Origin: an uncultured Desulfovibrionaceae bacterium
Lineage (GTDB): Bacteria > Desulfobacterota > Desulfovibrionia > Desulfovibrionales > Desulfovibrionaceae
Assembly (NCBI GenBank): GCA_949741925.1
Contig: CATJOY010000039.1
Location: forward strand, 1 to 64,000
Length of the DNA stretch: 64,000 nt
Direction of reading: 5' to 3'
A program made the position numbers and the translations under genes. The notes under the pieces are model-generated. The model did not search any database, was not told the DNA's origin, and saw only the letters and a program-made list of their open reading frames with translations. Shown piece after piece: positions 41,927-51,018 of this stretch (position 1 is the first letter of the stretch; each line of letters starts with the position of its first letter).

Positions 41927-42943
41927 ATGCGTTCTTTTATCCGCTGTTGCCTTTCGGGATTCCTGGTCCTGGCCTTTCTGACGGTTCCACAGCAGGGGGG
42001 CGCTGCCCCTATTCCGCTGAAAATGTCGGCCACACAGCCGATAACCCATCCCAACTATCTTGCCCTTAAACATCTTGAAAAACTGTTGAACGAAAAAGCG
42101 CCCGGCCGGTTTGCCATTTCCGTGCACGGCGGCATGAGCCTGGGTTCTGATGTTGATGTGGCCCGCCAGGTACGGGCCGGCCTCATTCAAGTAGCCACCA
42201 ACGCCACAGCGAATTTATCCAACCTCTCCCCCGTGATGGCGGTATGCGACCTGCCCTATCTCTTTGAAAGCACCGATGAGGCCCTGGCCGTTCTTGACGG
42301 CCCTTATGGCCAGGAACTCCTCGCTACCTTGCCCAAGGCCGGCATTGTGGGCCTGACCTATATTCCGGCCTCATTCCGCCAGATATTCAACAATAAGCGC
42401 CAGGTGCACAGCCTGGAAGATATCAAAGGCCTCAAGCTGCGCGTGGCTCAATCGGCCATGGATATCGCCGCGGCCAAAGTCATGGGCGCAGCCCCCACCC
42501 CCTTGGCCTTTGGCGATACATACAGCGCTATCGAACAGAAAGTTATCGAAGGGGTTCTGATTCCCGAACTGCTCGGGTATGACATGCGCTTTCATGAAGT
42601 TGCCCCCAATCTGGCCTTTGTGGATTGCCAGGCCTTTATCTTGGTCTGGTTTGCCAACGCCAAGTGGTTTAACGCGCTTCCCGAAGATTTGAAGCCCATT
42701 TTTCTCGCCTGCGTCCGGGAGGCTAGAGATTGGCAGATGCGCGAGACAGCAAAAGAAAGTGAAGCGGTTATCGATAAGCTTGAAAAAGACGGTTGCGTCA
42801 TCACCCGGTTGAGCGAGGAAAACCGGGCCCAACTCGTTGAAGCCGCCAAGGCGGTTTGGACAGAGTTCGATCTCCCCAAGGGGGCTTTGGATGCGATGCT
42901 TGCGGCCAAGGCGGCGGTAAAGAAGGAGGCGGCGCAGCAATGA
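41927..42943 (+). CDS. dctP: TRAP transporter substrate-binding protein (DctP type)
   Basis: A 338-residue periplasmic receptor. The signal peptide runs through LSGFLVLAFLTVPQQGGAA with cleavage near residue 27. DctP features include PITHPNYLALKHLEKLLNE, the carboxylate-binding Arg region GLKLRVAQSAMD (~167-178), and MGAAPTPLAFGDTYSAIEQK in two parts with the usual 'P-x-x-x-x-x-E-x-Y-x-A-L/I' pattern. AAGGAG lies 5 bases before the ATG. It captures the solute, usually an organic acid, for the DctQM proteins encoded next. The 220-base gap from the amidohydrolase contains no gene. Confidence 0.93.
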   Translation: MRSFIRCCLSGFLVLAFLTVPQQGGAAPIPLKMSATQPITHPNYLALKHLEKLLNEKAPGRFAISVHGGMSLGSDVDVARQVRAGLIQVATNATANLSNLSPVMAVCDLPYLFESTDEALAVLDGPYGQELLATLPKAGIVGLTYIPASFRQIFNNKRQVHSLEDIKGLKLRVAQSAMDIAAAKVMGAAPTPLAFGDTYSAIEQKVIEGVLIPELLGYDMRFHEVAPNLAFVDCQAFILVWFANAKWFNALPEDLKPIFLACVREARDWQMRETAKESEAVIDKLEKDGCVITRLSEENRAQLVEAAKAVWTEFDLPKGALDAMLAAKAAVKKEAAQQ

Positions 42944-42967
42944 GGCCTCCCGTCAGCAAGAACCCGG

Positions 42968-43116
42968 CGCGGCGGCAAGGCCGCCGGAATGAGTAGAAAC
43001 CCGGTCTTGCGGCGCGGGAATCCTCACCAGCCGCCCCGTGGCGGCTATGCGCAATGAGGCATCGTTCCACAGCAACGCGGCGTTTCCACAACGGCATACC
43101 GCTGCGGAAACGCCGC
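42968..43116. repeat. hairpin cluster between dctP and dctQ
   Basis: Three inverted repeats fill the dctP-dctQ gap: GGCGGC/GCCGCC near 42972-42986, CCGCC/GGCGG near 43031-43044, and GCGGCGTTTCC (43077-43087) with its perfect 11-bp partner (43106-43116), immediately before the dctQ Shine-Dalgarno sequence. They probably raise dctP expression relative to dctQM by blocking 3'-5' decay, and resemble the arrangement at 6235-6324. Confidence 0.65.
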
Positions 43117-43129
43117 AGGGAGATCTCCC

Positions 43130-43645
43130 ATGGCCGAAAAATTGAGCGCGTATCTTGCCGCGCTTTGTGAATGTTTGGTGGGCATACTGATGACGGTCAT
43201 GACTGTTGTTGTCATCATCGGCGTATTTTACCGCTATGTTCTGGAAGACGCCCTTTCCTGGACCGAAGAGATGGCGCGGTATGTCATGATTTGGATGTGT
43301 TTTTTGGCTGCCAGCGTTCTGGTGCGGGAGGGGGGGCACATCGGTATTTCCATACTGCGCGATATGGCGCCCCCCGCCGGAAAAACAGTATTCCTTGTTG
43401 TTGCCGATATCGCCTCCATCGCCTTTCTCCTCATGTGGGGCGTCATTTCGGTAGAATCGTATGAAATTGTTAAATACGACATCTCGCCCGGGGTGAATAT
43501 CACTTTGGGCTGGGTGTTTGCTTCACAGCCCGTTTGTGCGCTGCTCATGCTTATCCAGGCGGTTCTTGCGCTTATCCGGCGCTTTGGACCAACGGATCAT
43601 GCCGCGCAGGCGGAGCGTTCTATGCAGGAAAAGGTGGATGCATGA
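43130..43645 (+). CDS. dctQ: TRAP transporter small membrane subunit (DctQ type)
   Basis: A 171-residue membrane protein with four hydrophobic segments (GILMTVMTVVVIIGVFYRY near 20-38, MIWMCFLAASVLV, TVFLVVADIASIAFLLMWGV, FASQPVCALLMLIQAVLALI). The DctQ hallmark LSWTEEMARYVMIW sits at ~44-57. AGGGAGA lies 7 bases before the ATG. The stop overlaps the dctM start (ATGA). It joins the large subunit to form the sodium-driven carrier. Confidence 0.93.
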   Translation: MAEKLSAYLAALCECLVGILMTVMTVVVIIGVFYRYVLEDALSWTEEMARYVMIWMCFLAASVLVREGGHIGISILRDMAPPAGKTVFLVVADIASIAFLLMWGVISVESYEIVKYDISPGVNITLGWVFASQPVCALLMLIQAVLALIRRFGPTDHAAQAERSMQEKVDA

Positions 43646-44919
43646 GTGCTCTTTTTCTTTCGTTCATGATTCTCCTCGTCATAGGCGTTCCCATGGCCTT
43701 CAGCTTGGGGCTTTCCGCCTTTGTGTTTTCCTGGAGCCAAGGCGGGCATACGCTGCTGGCCATACCCCTGCAGATGTTTGCCAGCGTCGATCAATTCGTG
43801 TTTATGGCCATTCCCCTGTTTATGCTTTCCGGAGAGCTGATGGTCACCACGGGCATTATGGATCGGCTCCTCAACTTTGCCATGGTGTTTCTTGGAAGAT
43901 TCCGGGGGAGCCTTGCCCTTGTGGCTATCGTGTGCAGCATGGTTTTTGCGGGCATCAGCGGATCGGCTGTTGCCGATGCCGCCGCCATCGGGGCCATTCT
44001 CATTCCCGCAATGGGCAAAAAATACGATGCGGCTTTCGGGGCAGGCGTTGTAACCGCCTCCTCCGTCATCGGTCCTATCCTGCCGCCCTCCATTCCTATG
44101 ATCGTCTATGCCATGGCCACAGGGGGCGTATCCATCGGCGCTCTGTTTATGGCCGGCATCATTCCCGGCCTGCTCATCGGTTGCGGCATGATGGTCATAG
44201 CCTGGCGTCTGGCCGTAAAACGAGGCTACCCGCGTGACGCCGCAACCCATTCCGGAAAAGACATCGCCCGCCTGTTTCTGAAGGTTCTCCCCACCCTGTT
44301 GATGCCGGTTATTATTGTAGGCGGCATCCGGGGAGGCATTGTCACGCCCACGGAAGCCGCCGCTGTGGCCGTCCTCTACGCCGTTATCCTGGGCGCATTT
44401 ATGCGCACCCTCACCCTGCGGGGCATCTGGGGGTGCCTGGTGCGGGCCGCAAAGATTTCTTCTATGGTATTTCTGGTTATTGCCACGGCCAGCGTCATTG
44501 CCTGGATGATGGCCGAAATGCAGCTCCCCGAAAAGATCGCCGCCGGTTTCCGCAACATCACGGATAACCCCTATCTCTTTATCCTTATGCTGAACGTCTT
44601 TCTGCTGGTTGTAGGCTGTTTTATGGAGCCTTCATCCGCCATGATCATGCTTATGCCGCTTATTGCGCCCATTGCTTACAGCTACGGCCTTCATCCGGTC
44701 CATCTCGGCATGATCGTTGTCCTGAATCTGTGCATGGGCATGATCACGCCGCCAGTGGGCACATGTCTTTTTGTCTCCTGCGGCATTGCGCGGCTTCCGG
44801 TTCCCGCGGTGGCTCGGGCCATGATGCCGTTTTTCCTGTACCAGCTTGGGGTTCTGGCCCTCATTTCCTTTGTGCCGGAAGTGGTTCTCTGGCTTCCGCG
44901 CGTGTGCGGCAACCTCTAG
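43642..44919 (+). CDS. dctM: TRAP transporter large membrane subunit (DctM type)
   Basis: A 425-residue inner-membrane carrier subunit with about twelve hydrophobic segments. Family signatures are VPMAFSLGLSAFV (~14-26), FMAIPLFMLSGELM (~52-65), GISGSAVADAAAIGAILIPAM (~94-114, in two parts), IGPILPPSIPMIVYA (~137-151), and late GMITPPVGTCLFVSCGIA. The ATG overlaps the dctQ stop by 4 bases, which fixes the start; a longer frame inside dctQ is rejected. It couples ion flow to solute uptake delivered by DctP. Confidence 0.94.
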   Translation: MSALFLSFMILLVIGVPMAFSLGLSAFVFSWSQGGHTLLAIPLQMFASVDQFVFMAIPLFMLSGELMVTTGIMDRLLNFAMVFLGRFRGSLALVAIVCSMVFAGISGSAVADAAAIGAILIPAMGKKYDAAFGAGVVTASSVIGPILPPSIPMIVYAMATGGVSIGALFMAGIIPGLLIGCGMMVIAWRLAVKRGYPRDAATHSGKDIARLFLKVLPTLLMPVIIVGGIRGGIVTPTEAAAVAVLYAVILGAFMRTLTLRGIWGCLVRAAKISSMVFLVIATASVIAWMMAEMQLPEKIAAGFRNITDNPYLFILMLNVFLLVVGCFMEPSSAMIMLMPLIAPIAYSYGLHPVHLGMIVVLNLCMGMITPPVGTCLFVSCGIARLPVPAVARAMMPFFLYQLGVLALISFVPEVVLWLPRVCGNL

Positions 44920-45138
44920 TCTCAGGGAATGTTCTCCGGTGTATGCCCTCGGCCCTCAATCGAAACGAGCAGGGAGCGATACACCCTATACAGGGTTCAA
45001 ATGGGTCCACGCCGCGCCAGGCGGGCAAAGGCCATCCGCCAAAAAACCCTTTGGCTTTGCTTCCCCATGGTTCACAATACCGGCATGGCGTCCGGAAAAA
45101 AGCGTTTCAACAGTAAAATGCCCTCAAGGGGGATAGGC

Positions 45139-46764
45139 ATGTATGCAATAGTCTTCCGTAACGGTTTTGTTGTGGATGGAACGGGCAAGAAGGGGTTTAA
45201 CGCGGATGTCGCCGTGCACAACGGCCGGATAGCCGCCGTGGGCACGATTCCCCCGGGAGCCGGAGCTGAGGAATATGATATTTCCGGCATGGCGATTACC
45301 CCGGGCTTTATCGATATGCACAGCCATTCCGATATTGTTGCCCTTTCCGAGCCGGAACTTCTGCCCAAAGTCATGCAGGGCATCACCTCTGAACTGCTGG
45401 GGCAAGACGGCATCGGGCCCGCCCCCTTGCCGGATGACCCCGCCGTGATCAGCTCATGGCGAAGCTATCTGGCGGGGCTCGCGGGTAACCCGCCGCTCGA
45501 ATGGACCTGGCGCAGCCTCAACGACTACGCCGAAGCGCTGGAAAAAGCGCCCCGGGGCTGCAATCTTTTGCCGCTGCTGCCCCAAGGCAACGTTCGGATG
45601 CGAATCATGGGGCTGGAGGACCGGGAGGCCGGAGAAGACGATATCCGCGCCATGGAAAAGGAAGTTGATCAGGGTATGGCCGCGGGCGCTTGGGGAATTT
45701 CCCTGGGCATGGTCTACATGCCGTGCATTTTTTCCCGGCATGAAGAATTGGTGAGAATCCTGGCCAGGGCCGCAAAAGCAGGCGGTTTTTTGGTTGTTCA
45801 CATGCGCAACGGCAGCACATTGCTGCTAGAATCTCTGGAGGAGCTCTTCGGAATCAGCGACGAAGCCGGAATACCGCTGCATGTTTCCCATTTCAAGGCG
45901 GCCGGCAAAGCCAACTGGCATAAAATGGGCCAGGCGCTGGCAATGCTGGAGCAACGGCAGGCGGCGGGCGGCGATGTTTCTTTTGATATCTATCCGTACA
46001 CGGCGGCCAGCACCATGTTCACCATTCTCTTGCCCCCATGGGTTCTGGAAGGAGGCATGCAGGCAACCCTTGAACGGTTGCGGCAGCAGGAGATTCGCGA
46101 AAAAATTATTGGAGAATGGACCAACCCGGTTAAGCCGACCATGCAGAGCAAAGGCTGGGATAACCCCGTCCACCTCAACGGCTGGAACAATATTCTTGTT
46201 TCTTCCGCCCGCTCCGGAAATGACCGGATCGTGGGGAAAAGGATGACGGAGATCGCAGCGGAGCGCGCCGTTTCGCCGGAGCTGGCCGCCTTTCAACTGA
46301 TGGAAGAAGAGCAAGGGGATATGGGGGTTATTTACTTCAACATGGATGAAGACCGCGTGGCCGAAGGCATCCGGCATCCTCTCGGGATGCTGTGCACGGA
46401 TGGGTTATTGGGCGGCACGCCGCATCCGCGGGTGTATGGTTCCTTCCCCCGCGTTCTGGCCCGCTATGTCCGTGAACGCGCCGAACTTTCCCTGGAAGAA
46501 GCCGTGCATAAAATGACGGGAAAACCGGCAGCGCGCCTCGGCCTAAAAGCGCGAGGTCTGCTGATGCCGGGGTTTGCCGCTGACCTTGTAGTTTTTGACG
46601 CCGGTTCCATACAGGATACGGCAACCTACGAGGCCCCGCGGCAGTTTCCCCAGGGCATAGCGCATGTTGTGGTAAATGGCGAGCACACGGTCAAGGAGGG
46701 CTCGTTTACCGGAAAGCTTGGGGGAAGAGTGCTGCGGCGTGCTCCCGCCGCGGAACAACAATAA
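45139..46764 (+). CDS. N-acyl-D-amino-acid deacylase (D-aminoacylase)-like amidohydrolase
   Basis: A 541-residue enzyme of the D-aminoacylase branch of amidohydrolases, similar in length to Alcaligenes D-aminoacylase (~480-530). Motifs are MHSHSD (~58-63), ELLGQDGIGP (~84-93), the VVHMRNGS block (~224; usual form HxRxE), LHVSHFKA (~250; usual HHxK), DIYPYTAASTMF, and CTDGLLGGTPHPRVYGSFPRVL in two parts (~420-440). The altered residues around two metal His/Glu positions suggest a specificity different from classical D-aminoacylase. AAGGGG lies 7 bases before the ATG at 45139; the frame upstream of it has no good start. It follows dctM by 219 bases in the same operon. Confidence 0.85.
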   Translation: MYAIVFRNGFVVDGTGKKGFNADVAVHNGRIAAVGTIPPGAGAEEYDISGMAITPGFIDMHSHSDIVALSEPELLPKVMQGITSELLGQDGIGPAPLPDDPAVISSWRSYLAGLAGNPPLEWTWRSLNDYAEALEKAPRGCNLLPLLPQGNVRMRIMGLEDREAGEDDIRAMEKEVDQGMAAGAWGISLGMVYMPCIFSRHEELVRILARAAKAGGFLVVHMRNGSTLLLESLEELFGISDEAGIPLHVSHFKAAGKANWHKMGQALAMLEQRQAAGGDVSFDIYPYTAASTMFTILLPPWVLEGGMQATLERLRQQEIREKIIGEWTNPVKPTMQSKGWDNPVHLNGWNNILVSSARSGNDRIVGKRMTEIAAERAVSPELAAFQLMEEEQGDMGVIYFNMDEDRVAEGIRHPLGMLCTDGLLGGTPHPRVYGSFPRVLARYVRERAELSLEEAVHKMTGKPAARLGLKARGLLMPGFAADLVVFDAGSIQDTATYEAPRQFPQGIAHVVVNGEHTVKEGSFTGKLGGRVLRRAPAAEQQ

Positions 46765-46834
46765 CCAGGCTGCCGCGCCGTTGGGGCGTATTCCGGACGG
46801 AGCGGCAGCAATACTTCCCTTCCGCCGGAGAGTG

Positions 46835-47725
46835 ATGTACTGTATCTGCATGCGTTGCTTTATTAATCTTCCTCTCGCCTGGGCCGTGGCAGACCCCTCT
46901 TGGTTCGAGTGGTTCGCGGCCCAGGCAAAGGCTCCCGAATGGGGACTGGATCAAGAATCGTTGGCCTTGCCGGAATCCGCATACCGAGAAACAGCCCGCC
47001 GCCTGCGCGAATACGGTTTAGCCTGCACGGTGCATCTGCCCTTTATGGGCCTGGACCCGGCCGGTCCTGACCCGGAAAAACGCCGCGAGGCCTTTGAAAC
47101 CATCAAGCGCGGCGCACAATTAGCAGAGCGCTTTGCAGCCCGGCTGATGGTCGGGCACCCCGGCTTTACGAAAAATAGAGACGGTACGGGAGCGTTTTGC
47201 GAAACGCTTAACCAGGCCTGGCTTGAGCGCTCCCGGGTGTTCTGGAATGGCATCCTGGAAGCCTCTGCCACCCCGCTTTGCCTGGAAAATATTTACGAGA
47301 CAAGCCCCGCCGTGCTGCCCGCCATCCTGGAAGGCCTGGCAAGCCCCCGGGCGGGCATCTGCCTGGATATCGGACATTGGCATGTTTTTGCCCTGGGCGT
47401 GGAACGCCGGGATCTGCCCGTGTGGCTCAAGGCCTATGCCCCCCATATACGACACCTGCATCTGCACGATAACCACGGCGCAACGGATGAGCACCTGGGC
47501 CTCGGCCAAGGCGGCGCGGATATCGGCCTGCTTTTGCGCCTCTTGCGGGAACAAGGCCTTTCGCCCACGGCAACCCTTGAAGCGCACTCCATCAAAGCAT
47601 TCACCGATTCCGACGCTTGGTTCCAAGAGCACCCCGAAGAGGCCCGCCAAGTGGGTTGGACCCCGCTGCAACGCAAGGATCTGCCCTTTCCCAAAACCTT
47701 TTTCCAAAAAACGCCTTCGGCATAG
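46835..47725 (+). CDS. TIM-barrel sugar phosphate isomerase/epimerase-like protein
   Basis: A 296-residue protein of the xylose-isomerase-like/AP-endonuclease 2 superfamily. The metal-binding strands are recognisable: HLPFMGLD (~69), VGHPGF, CLENIYE (~153), CLDIGHWH (~177), HLHLHDNHG (~208) followed by DEHLGLGQGGAD, and LEAHS near 250. Relatives include hydroxypyruvate isomerase, sugar epimerases and endonuclease IV. The ATG at 46835 has a close GGAG (4 bases); an ATG at 46850 is the alternative. It is the last gene of the sigma-54 operon and may process the carbon skeleton released by the deacylases. Confidence 0.8.
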   Translation: MYCICMRCFINLPLAWAVADPSWFEWFAAQAKAPEWGLDQESLALPESAYRETARRLREYGLACTVHLPFMGLDPAGPDPEKRREAFETIKRGAQLAERFAARLMVGHPGFTKNRDGTGAFCETLNQAWLERSRVFWNGILEASATPLCLENIYETSPAVLPAILEGLASPRAGICLDIGHWHVFALGVERRDLPVWLKAYAPHIRHLHLHDNHGATDEHLGLGQGGADIGLLLRLLREQGLSPTATLEAHSIKAFTDSDAWFQEHPEEARQVGWTPLQRKDLPFPKTFFQKTPSA

Positions 47726-47934
47726 AGCGCCGCCAGGAGGCGACAAGCAGTTGCTCAGGCCGCCGCAGGGTTTCTGTTCTGCCGCCTTTTTCCGGCAGGA
47801 CAGCCGAACAACCGCTCTGGCGGCCGATCTCGCGGCGCGGCCGGGCATAATCCAGCGGCATTGCCGTTTGAGCCCGGCGCTTCAGGAGATTGTGCCCGCC
47901 ACAACAAAAATTTAATAAAATGTGATTTTTTTGC

Positions 47935-47963
47935 TTGCCTTTTTTTTGAAGCATGCGTAGTAA
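47935..47963 (+). promoter_or_regulatory. candidate promoter for the tRNA-tuf operon
   Basis: TTGCCT (47935-47940), a 17-base spacer and TAGTAA (47958-47963) follow a strongly AT-rich upstream tract, resembling the UP element of stable-RNA promoters. Initiation would be just upstream of tRNA-Thr. The preceding 47726-47934 shows no gene. Confidence 0.5.
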
Positions 47964-47975
47964 ACCACTCGTGTT

Positions 47976-48051
47976 GCTGACGTAGCTCAACTGGCAGAGC
48001 AACTGATTTGTAATCAGTAGGTTGCGGGTTCGAGTCCCATCGTCAGCTCCA
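47976..48051 (+). tRNA. thrU: tRNA-Thr (anticodon TGT)
   Basis: 76 bases with a 7-bp acceptor stem GCTGACG/CGTCAGC, anticodon loop TTTGTAA (TGT), T-loop GGTTCGAGTCC and encoded CCA. First of four tRNAs before tuf, in the same order as E. coli thrU-tyrU-glyT-thrT-tufB. Confidence 0.96.
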
Positions 48052-48056
48052 GGTAT

Positions 48057-48141
<85 letters not shown>

Positions 48142-48200
48142 CTTGACAAGCGACTCAAGCTGTAGGAGACAGGGATACCTGTCGGAGAACTACGGCGAGT

Positions 48201-48276
48201 GCGGGAATAGCTCAATGGCTAGAGCATCAGCCTTCCAAGCTGAGGGTTGCGAGTTCGAGTCTCGTTTCCCGCTCCA
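48201..48276 (+). tRNA. glyT: tRNA-Gly (anticodon TCC)
   Basis: 76 bases with acceptor stem GCGGGAA/TTCCCGC, anticodon loop CTTCCAA (TCC), T-loop GAGTTCGAGTCTC and encoded CCA. Confidence 0.96.
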
Positions 48277-48329
48277 CCAAAGCCCCTCGTTCTCCCGTCA
48301 GACGATACAGCTTCGTTGGTGATTTTGAT

Positions 48330-48364
48330 GGCAGCGCAGGCTGCCCCACCGGAGAGATTCCGGT
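48330..48364. repeat. two small hairpins between tRNA-Gly and tRNA-Thr
   Basis: GGCAGC-GCAG-GCTGCC (48330-48345) and ACCGGA-GAGAT-TCCGGT (48348-48364) are adjacent perfect dyads in the 135-base gap between two tRNAs. They may guide processing of the multi-tRNA precursor. Confidence 0.45.
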
Positions 48365-48411
48365 TACGGTATACTGCGAAGCACTTGTTGTTGTCGTAGG
48401 TAGTATCGAAA

Positions 48412-48487
<76 letters not shown>

Positions 48488-48532
48488 TTTTTTTTGCGTC
48501 CGCAACACAGACAAAACACCAGGGAGAATACC

Positions 48533-49726
48533 ATGGGTAAAGCAAAATTTGAGCGTACGAAACCGCACGTTAACATCGGCACTATCGGCCACATCGACCA
48601 CGGCAAGACCACTCTGACCGCGGCTATTACCAAAATTTCCGGCCTGAAGGGCTCCGGCACCTTTGTGGCTTATGATGAAATCGACAAGGCCCCCGAAGAA
48701 AAAGAACGCGGCATCACCATCGCCACCGCCCACGTTGAATACGAAACCGCTAAGCGTCACTACGCCCACGTGGACTGCCCGGGTCACGCCGACTACATCA
48801 AGAACATGATCACCGGCGCCGCCCAGATGGATGGAGCCATTATCGTTGTGGCCGCAACCGACGGCCCCATGCCGCAAACCCGTGAACACATTCTGCTTGC
48901 CCGTCAGGTTGGCGTGCCCTACCTGGTGGTCTTCCTGAACAAATGCGACATGGTGGATGACGAGGAACTCTTGGAGCTTGTTGAACTGGAAGTGCGCGAA
49001 CTTCTGACCAGCTACGGTTTCCCCGGCGATGATGTGCCGGTGATTCGCGGTTCCGCCCTGAAGGCCCTGGAATCTGATTCCGCCGATACGCCTGAGGCCG
49101 AATGCATTCTCAAGCTGCTGGACGCCTGCGATGAATACATTCCCGATCCCCAGCGCGATATCGAAAAGCCCTTCCTGATGCCGATCGAAGACGTGTTCTC
49201 CATCTCCGGCCGCGGTACCGTGGTAACCGGTCGTGTTGAGCGCGGCGTCATTAAAGTGGGCGATGAAGTGGAAATCGTGGGCATCAAAGACACCATGAAA
49301 TCCACCTGCACCGGCGTTGAAATGTTCCGCAAGCTGCTTGATCAGGGTGAAGCCGGCGACAACATCGGCGCCCTGCTGCGCGGCGTGAAGCGTGATGAAG
49401 TGGAACGCGGCCAGGTGCTTGCGGCGCCCAAATCCATTACGCCGCACAAGAAGTTCAAAGGCGAAGTGTACGTGCTCTCCAAAGAAGAAGGCGGCCGTCA
49501 TACGCCTTTCTTCACCGGCTACCGGCCCCAGTTCTACTTCCGGACCACGGATATCACCGGTTCCATTGCTTTGCCGGAAGGCGTTGAAATGGTTATGCCC
49601 GGCGATAACTCCACCTTTACCGTGGAACTGATTGCCCCCATCGCCATGGAACTGGGTTTGCGCTTCGCTATCCGCGAAGGCGGCCGGACTGTGGGCGCGG
49701 GCGTTGTCTCCGAAATTCTGGAGTAA
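48533..49726 (+). CDS. tuf: translation elongation factor Tu
   Basis: A 397-residue GTPase that delivers aminoacyl-tRNA to the ribosome. The G1 motif GHIDHGKTT is at ~19-27 (His-Ile in place of the usual GHVDHGKT), the switch [10 protein letters not shown] at ~81-88, NKCD (~136-139) and GSALKALE at ~174-181. Domains 2 and 3 follow, ending [23 protein letters not shown] lies 6 bases before the ATG at 48533. Length and order tRNA-tuf-rpmG-tRNA-Trp-secE match the classical bacterial arrangement. Confidence 0.98.
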   Translation: MGKAKFERTKPHVNIGTIGHIDHGKTTLTAAITKISGLKGSGTFVAYDEIDKAPEEKERGITIATAHVEYETAKRHYAHVDCPGHADYIKNMITGAAQMDGAIIVVAATDGPMPQTREHILLARQVGVPYLVVFLNKCDMVDDEELLELVELEVRELLTSYGFPGDDVPVIRGSALKALESDSADTPEAECILKLLDACDEYIPDPQRDIEKPFLMPIEDVFSISGRGTVVTGRVERGVIKVGDEVEIVGIKDTMKSTCTGVEMFRKLLDQGEAGDNIGALLRGVKRDEVERGQVLAAPKSITPHKKFKGEVYVLSKEEGGRHTPFFTGYRPQFYFRTTDITGSIALPEGVEMVMPGDNSTFTVELIAPIAMELGLRFAIREGGRTVGAGVVSEILE

Positions 49727-49729
49727 ATC

Positions 49730-49879
49730 ATGCGTGTAAACATTCTGCTTGCGTGCACCGAGTGCAAACGGCGTAACTACGCCACAAGCAAGAACAAAAA
49801 GAATACAACGGGCCGTTTGGAGCTGAAGAAATATTGTCCTTGGGATAAAAAAGCCACGCTCCACCGCGAAACCCGCTAA
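49730..49879 (+). CDS. rpmG: 50S ribosomal protein L33
   Basis: A 49-residue ribosomal protein beginning [17 protein letters not shown] and ending LHRETR. The first zinc knuckle CTEC is intact, while the second pair reads CPWD, so only three Cys remain; the Asp may act as fourth ligand or zinc may be lost. It starts 3 bases after the tuf stop. A stable hairpin GCGGCCGGCT/AGCCGGCCGC lies at 49887-49916 just downstream. Confidence 0.96.
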   Translation: MRVNILLACTECKRRNYATSKNKKNTTGRLELKKYCPWDKKATLHRETR

Positions 49880-49886
49880 GATTCCT

Positions 49887-49916
49887 GCGGCCGGCTCCGG
49901 GAACGCAGCCGGCCGC
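49887..49916 (+). terminator. hairpin after rpmG
   Basis: A perfect 10-bp GC-rich stem (49887-49896 with 49907-49916) followed by TTT. It may terminate part of the tuf-rpmG transcription or mark a processing point before tRNA-Trp. Confidence 0.6.
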
Positions 49917-49940
49917 TTTCCCTGATACTGTTATTTGCAC

Positions 49941-50017
49941 AGGCCAGTAGCTCTAATTGGCAGAGCGGCGGTCTCCAAAACCGCATGTTGGGGGTTCGAG
50001 TCCCTCCTGGCCTGCCA
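49941..50017 (+). tRNA. trpT: tRNA-Trp (anticodon CCA)
   Basis: 77 bases with acceptor stem AGGCCAG/CTGGCCT, anticodon loop CTCCAAA (CCA), T-loop GGGTTCGAGTCCC and encoded CCA. It sits between rpmG and secE as in many bacteria. Confidence 0.96.
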
Positions 50018-50151
50018 AAAGTATCCGGTGCGTGACACGGCGCCGGAAGCTTAACGGCGCTGATGCGCCGCCGGTCGTCAGGCCCGGTTTCTCTACGAAG
50101 CCGGGCCGTAAACAACGACAGGGCTGACTCCGTGTCGAGGCATGGACTTCT

Positions 50152-50406
50152 ATGGCCGCAAAACAAACCAAAGATCAGGAACTCAGCCAACCTTCAGGCG
50201 GCATATCGGGCAAAATAACCGAAATCAAAGAGTTCTTTGAAGAATCCAAGGCAGAAATCAAAAAGGTTACCTGGCCGACCAAAAAGGAAGCCCGGGTAAC
50301 CAGCATCGCTGTTTTGGTGCTGGTCGTCATCATGTCCGTTTTTCTCGGAGTCGTGGACCTGGGCCTGACCAAAATTATTGAAATTATCTTAACCCCCGGT
50401 GCCTGA
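50152..50406 (+). CDS. secE: preprotein translocase subunit SecE
   Basis: An 84-residue single-span SecE. A polar N-terminal tail leads to the conserved amphipathic helix EESKAEIKKVTWPTKKEA (~30-47; the KVTWPT motif is diagnostic) and one membrane segment (TSIAVLVLVVIMSVFLGVVDL, ~49-70). With SecY it forms the essential protein-conducting channel. The Shine-Dalgarno sequence is weak. nusG starts 3 bases after its stop. Confidence 0.96.
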   Translation: MAAKQTKDQELSQPSGGISGKITEIKEFFEESKAEIKKVTWPTKKEARVTSIAVLVLVVIMSVFLGVVDLGLTKIIEIILTPGA

Positions 50407-50408
50407 CC

Positions 50409-50957
50409 ATGTCCGAAACGCAACTGCCCAAAGCGCACTGGTATATTATCCACACCTATTCCGGTTTTGAGAATCGGGTGGATCAAACTATCCGTGAAAT
50501 GATGCGCAATGGCCAGGATCAGGGCCTTGTTGAAGAGGTAGTGGTTCCCACCGAAAGGGTCATCGAACTCATCAAGGGCGAGAAACGCACTTCCACCCGG
50601 AAGTTTTATCCCGGCTATGTCATGCTGCGCATGGTCATGACCGATTACTCCTGGCATCTGATTCAATCTATTCCCAAGGTTACCGGCTTTGTTGGCGGAA
50701 AAAACCGCCCTACCCCCATGCGGGATTCCGAAGCCGAGCGTATTTTGCAGATGATGGAAACGCGTCAGGAGCAGCCGCGTCCCAAATTCAGCTTTGAGCG
50801 CGGCGATGAAGTTCGCGTTATTGACGGCCCCTTCAGCGGCTTTAACGGCGCTGTGGAAGACGTGAATTATGATAAAGGAAAGCTCAGGGTTTCCGTATCC
50901 ATTTTCGGCAGGCAAACCCCGGTCGAACTTGACTTTGTCCAGGTATCCAAAGGCTGA
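50409..50957 (+). CDS. nusG: transcription termination/antitermination protein NusG
   Basis: A 182-residue factor with an N-terminal NGN domain (WYIIHTYSGFENRV at ~12-25, PGYVMLRMVMTD at ~74-85, GFVGGKNRPTPM at ~97-108) and a C-terminal KOW domain (FERGDEVRVIDGPFSGFNG in parts, ~128-146). It binds RNA polymerase and Rho or the ribosome. It directly follows secE and precedes rplK. Confidence 0.97.
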   Translation: MSETQLPKAHWYIIHTYSGFENRVDQTIREMMRNGQDQGLVEEVVVPTERVIELIKGEKRTSTRKFYPGYVMLRMVMTDYSWHLIQSIPKVTGFVGGKNRPTPMRDSEAERILQMMETRQEQPRPKFSFERGDEVRVIDGPFSGFNGAVEDVNYDKGKLRVSVSIFGRQTPVELDFVQVSKG

Positions 50958-51018
50958 ACACGGATTTATCCCCTGCGGCCCGCGGTATCGGGCAAAGGGC
51001 GCATAAGGAAATATTATC

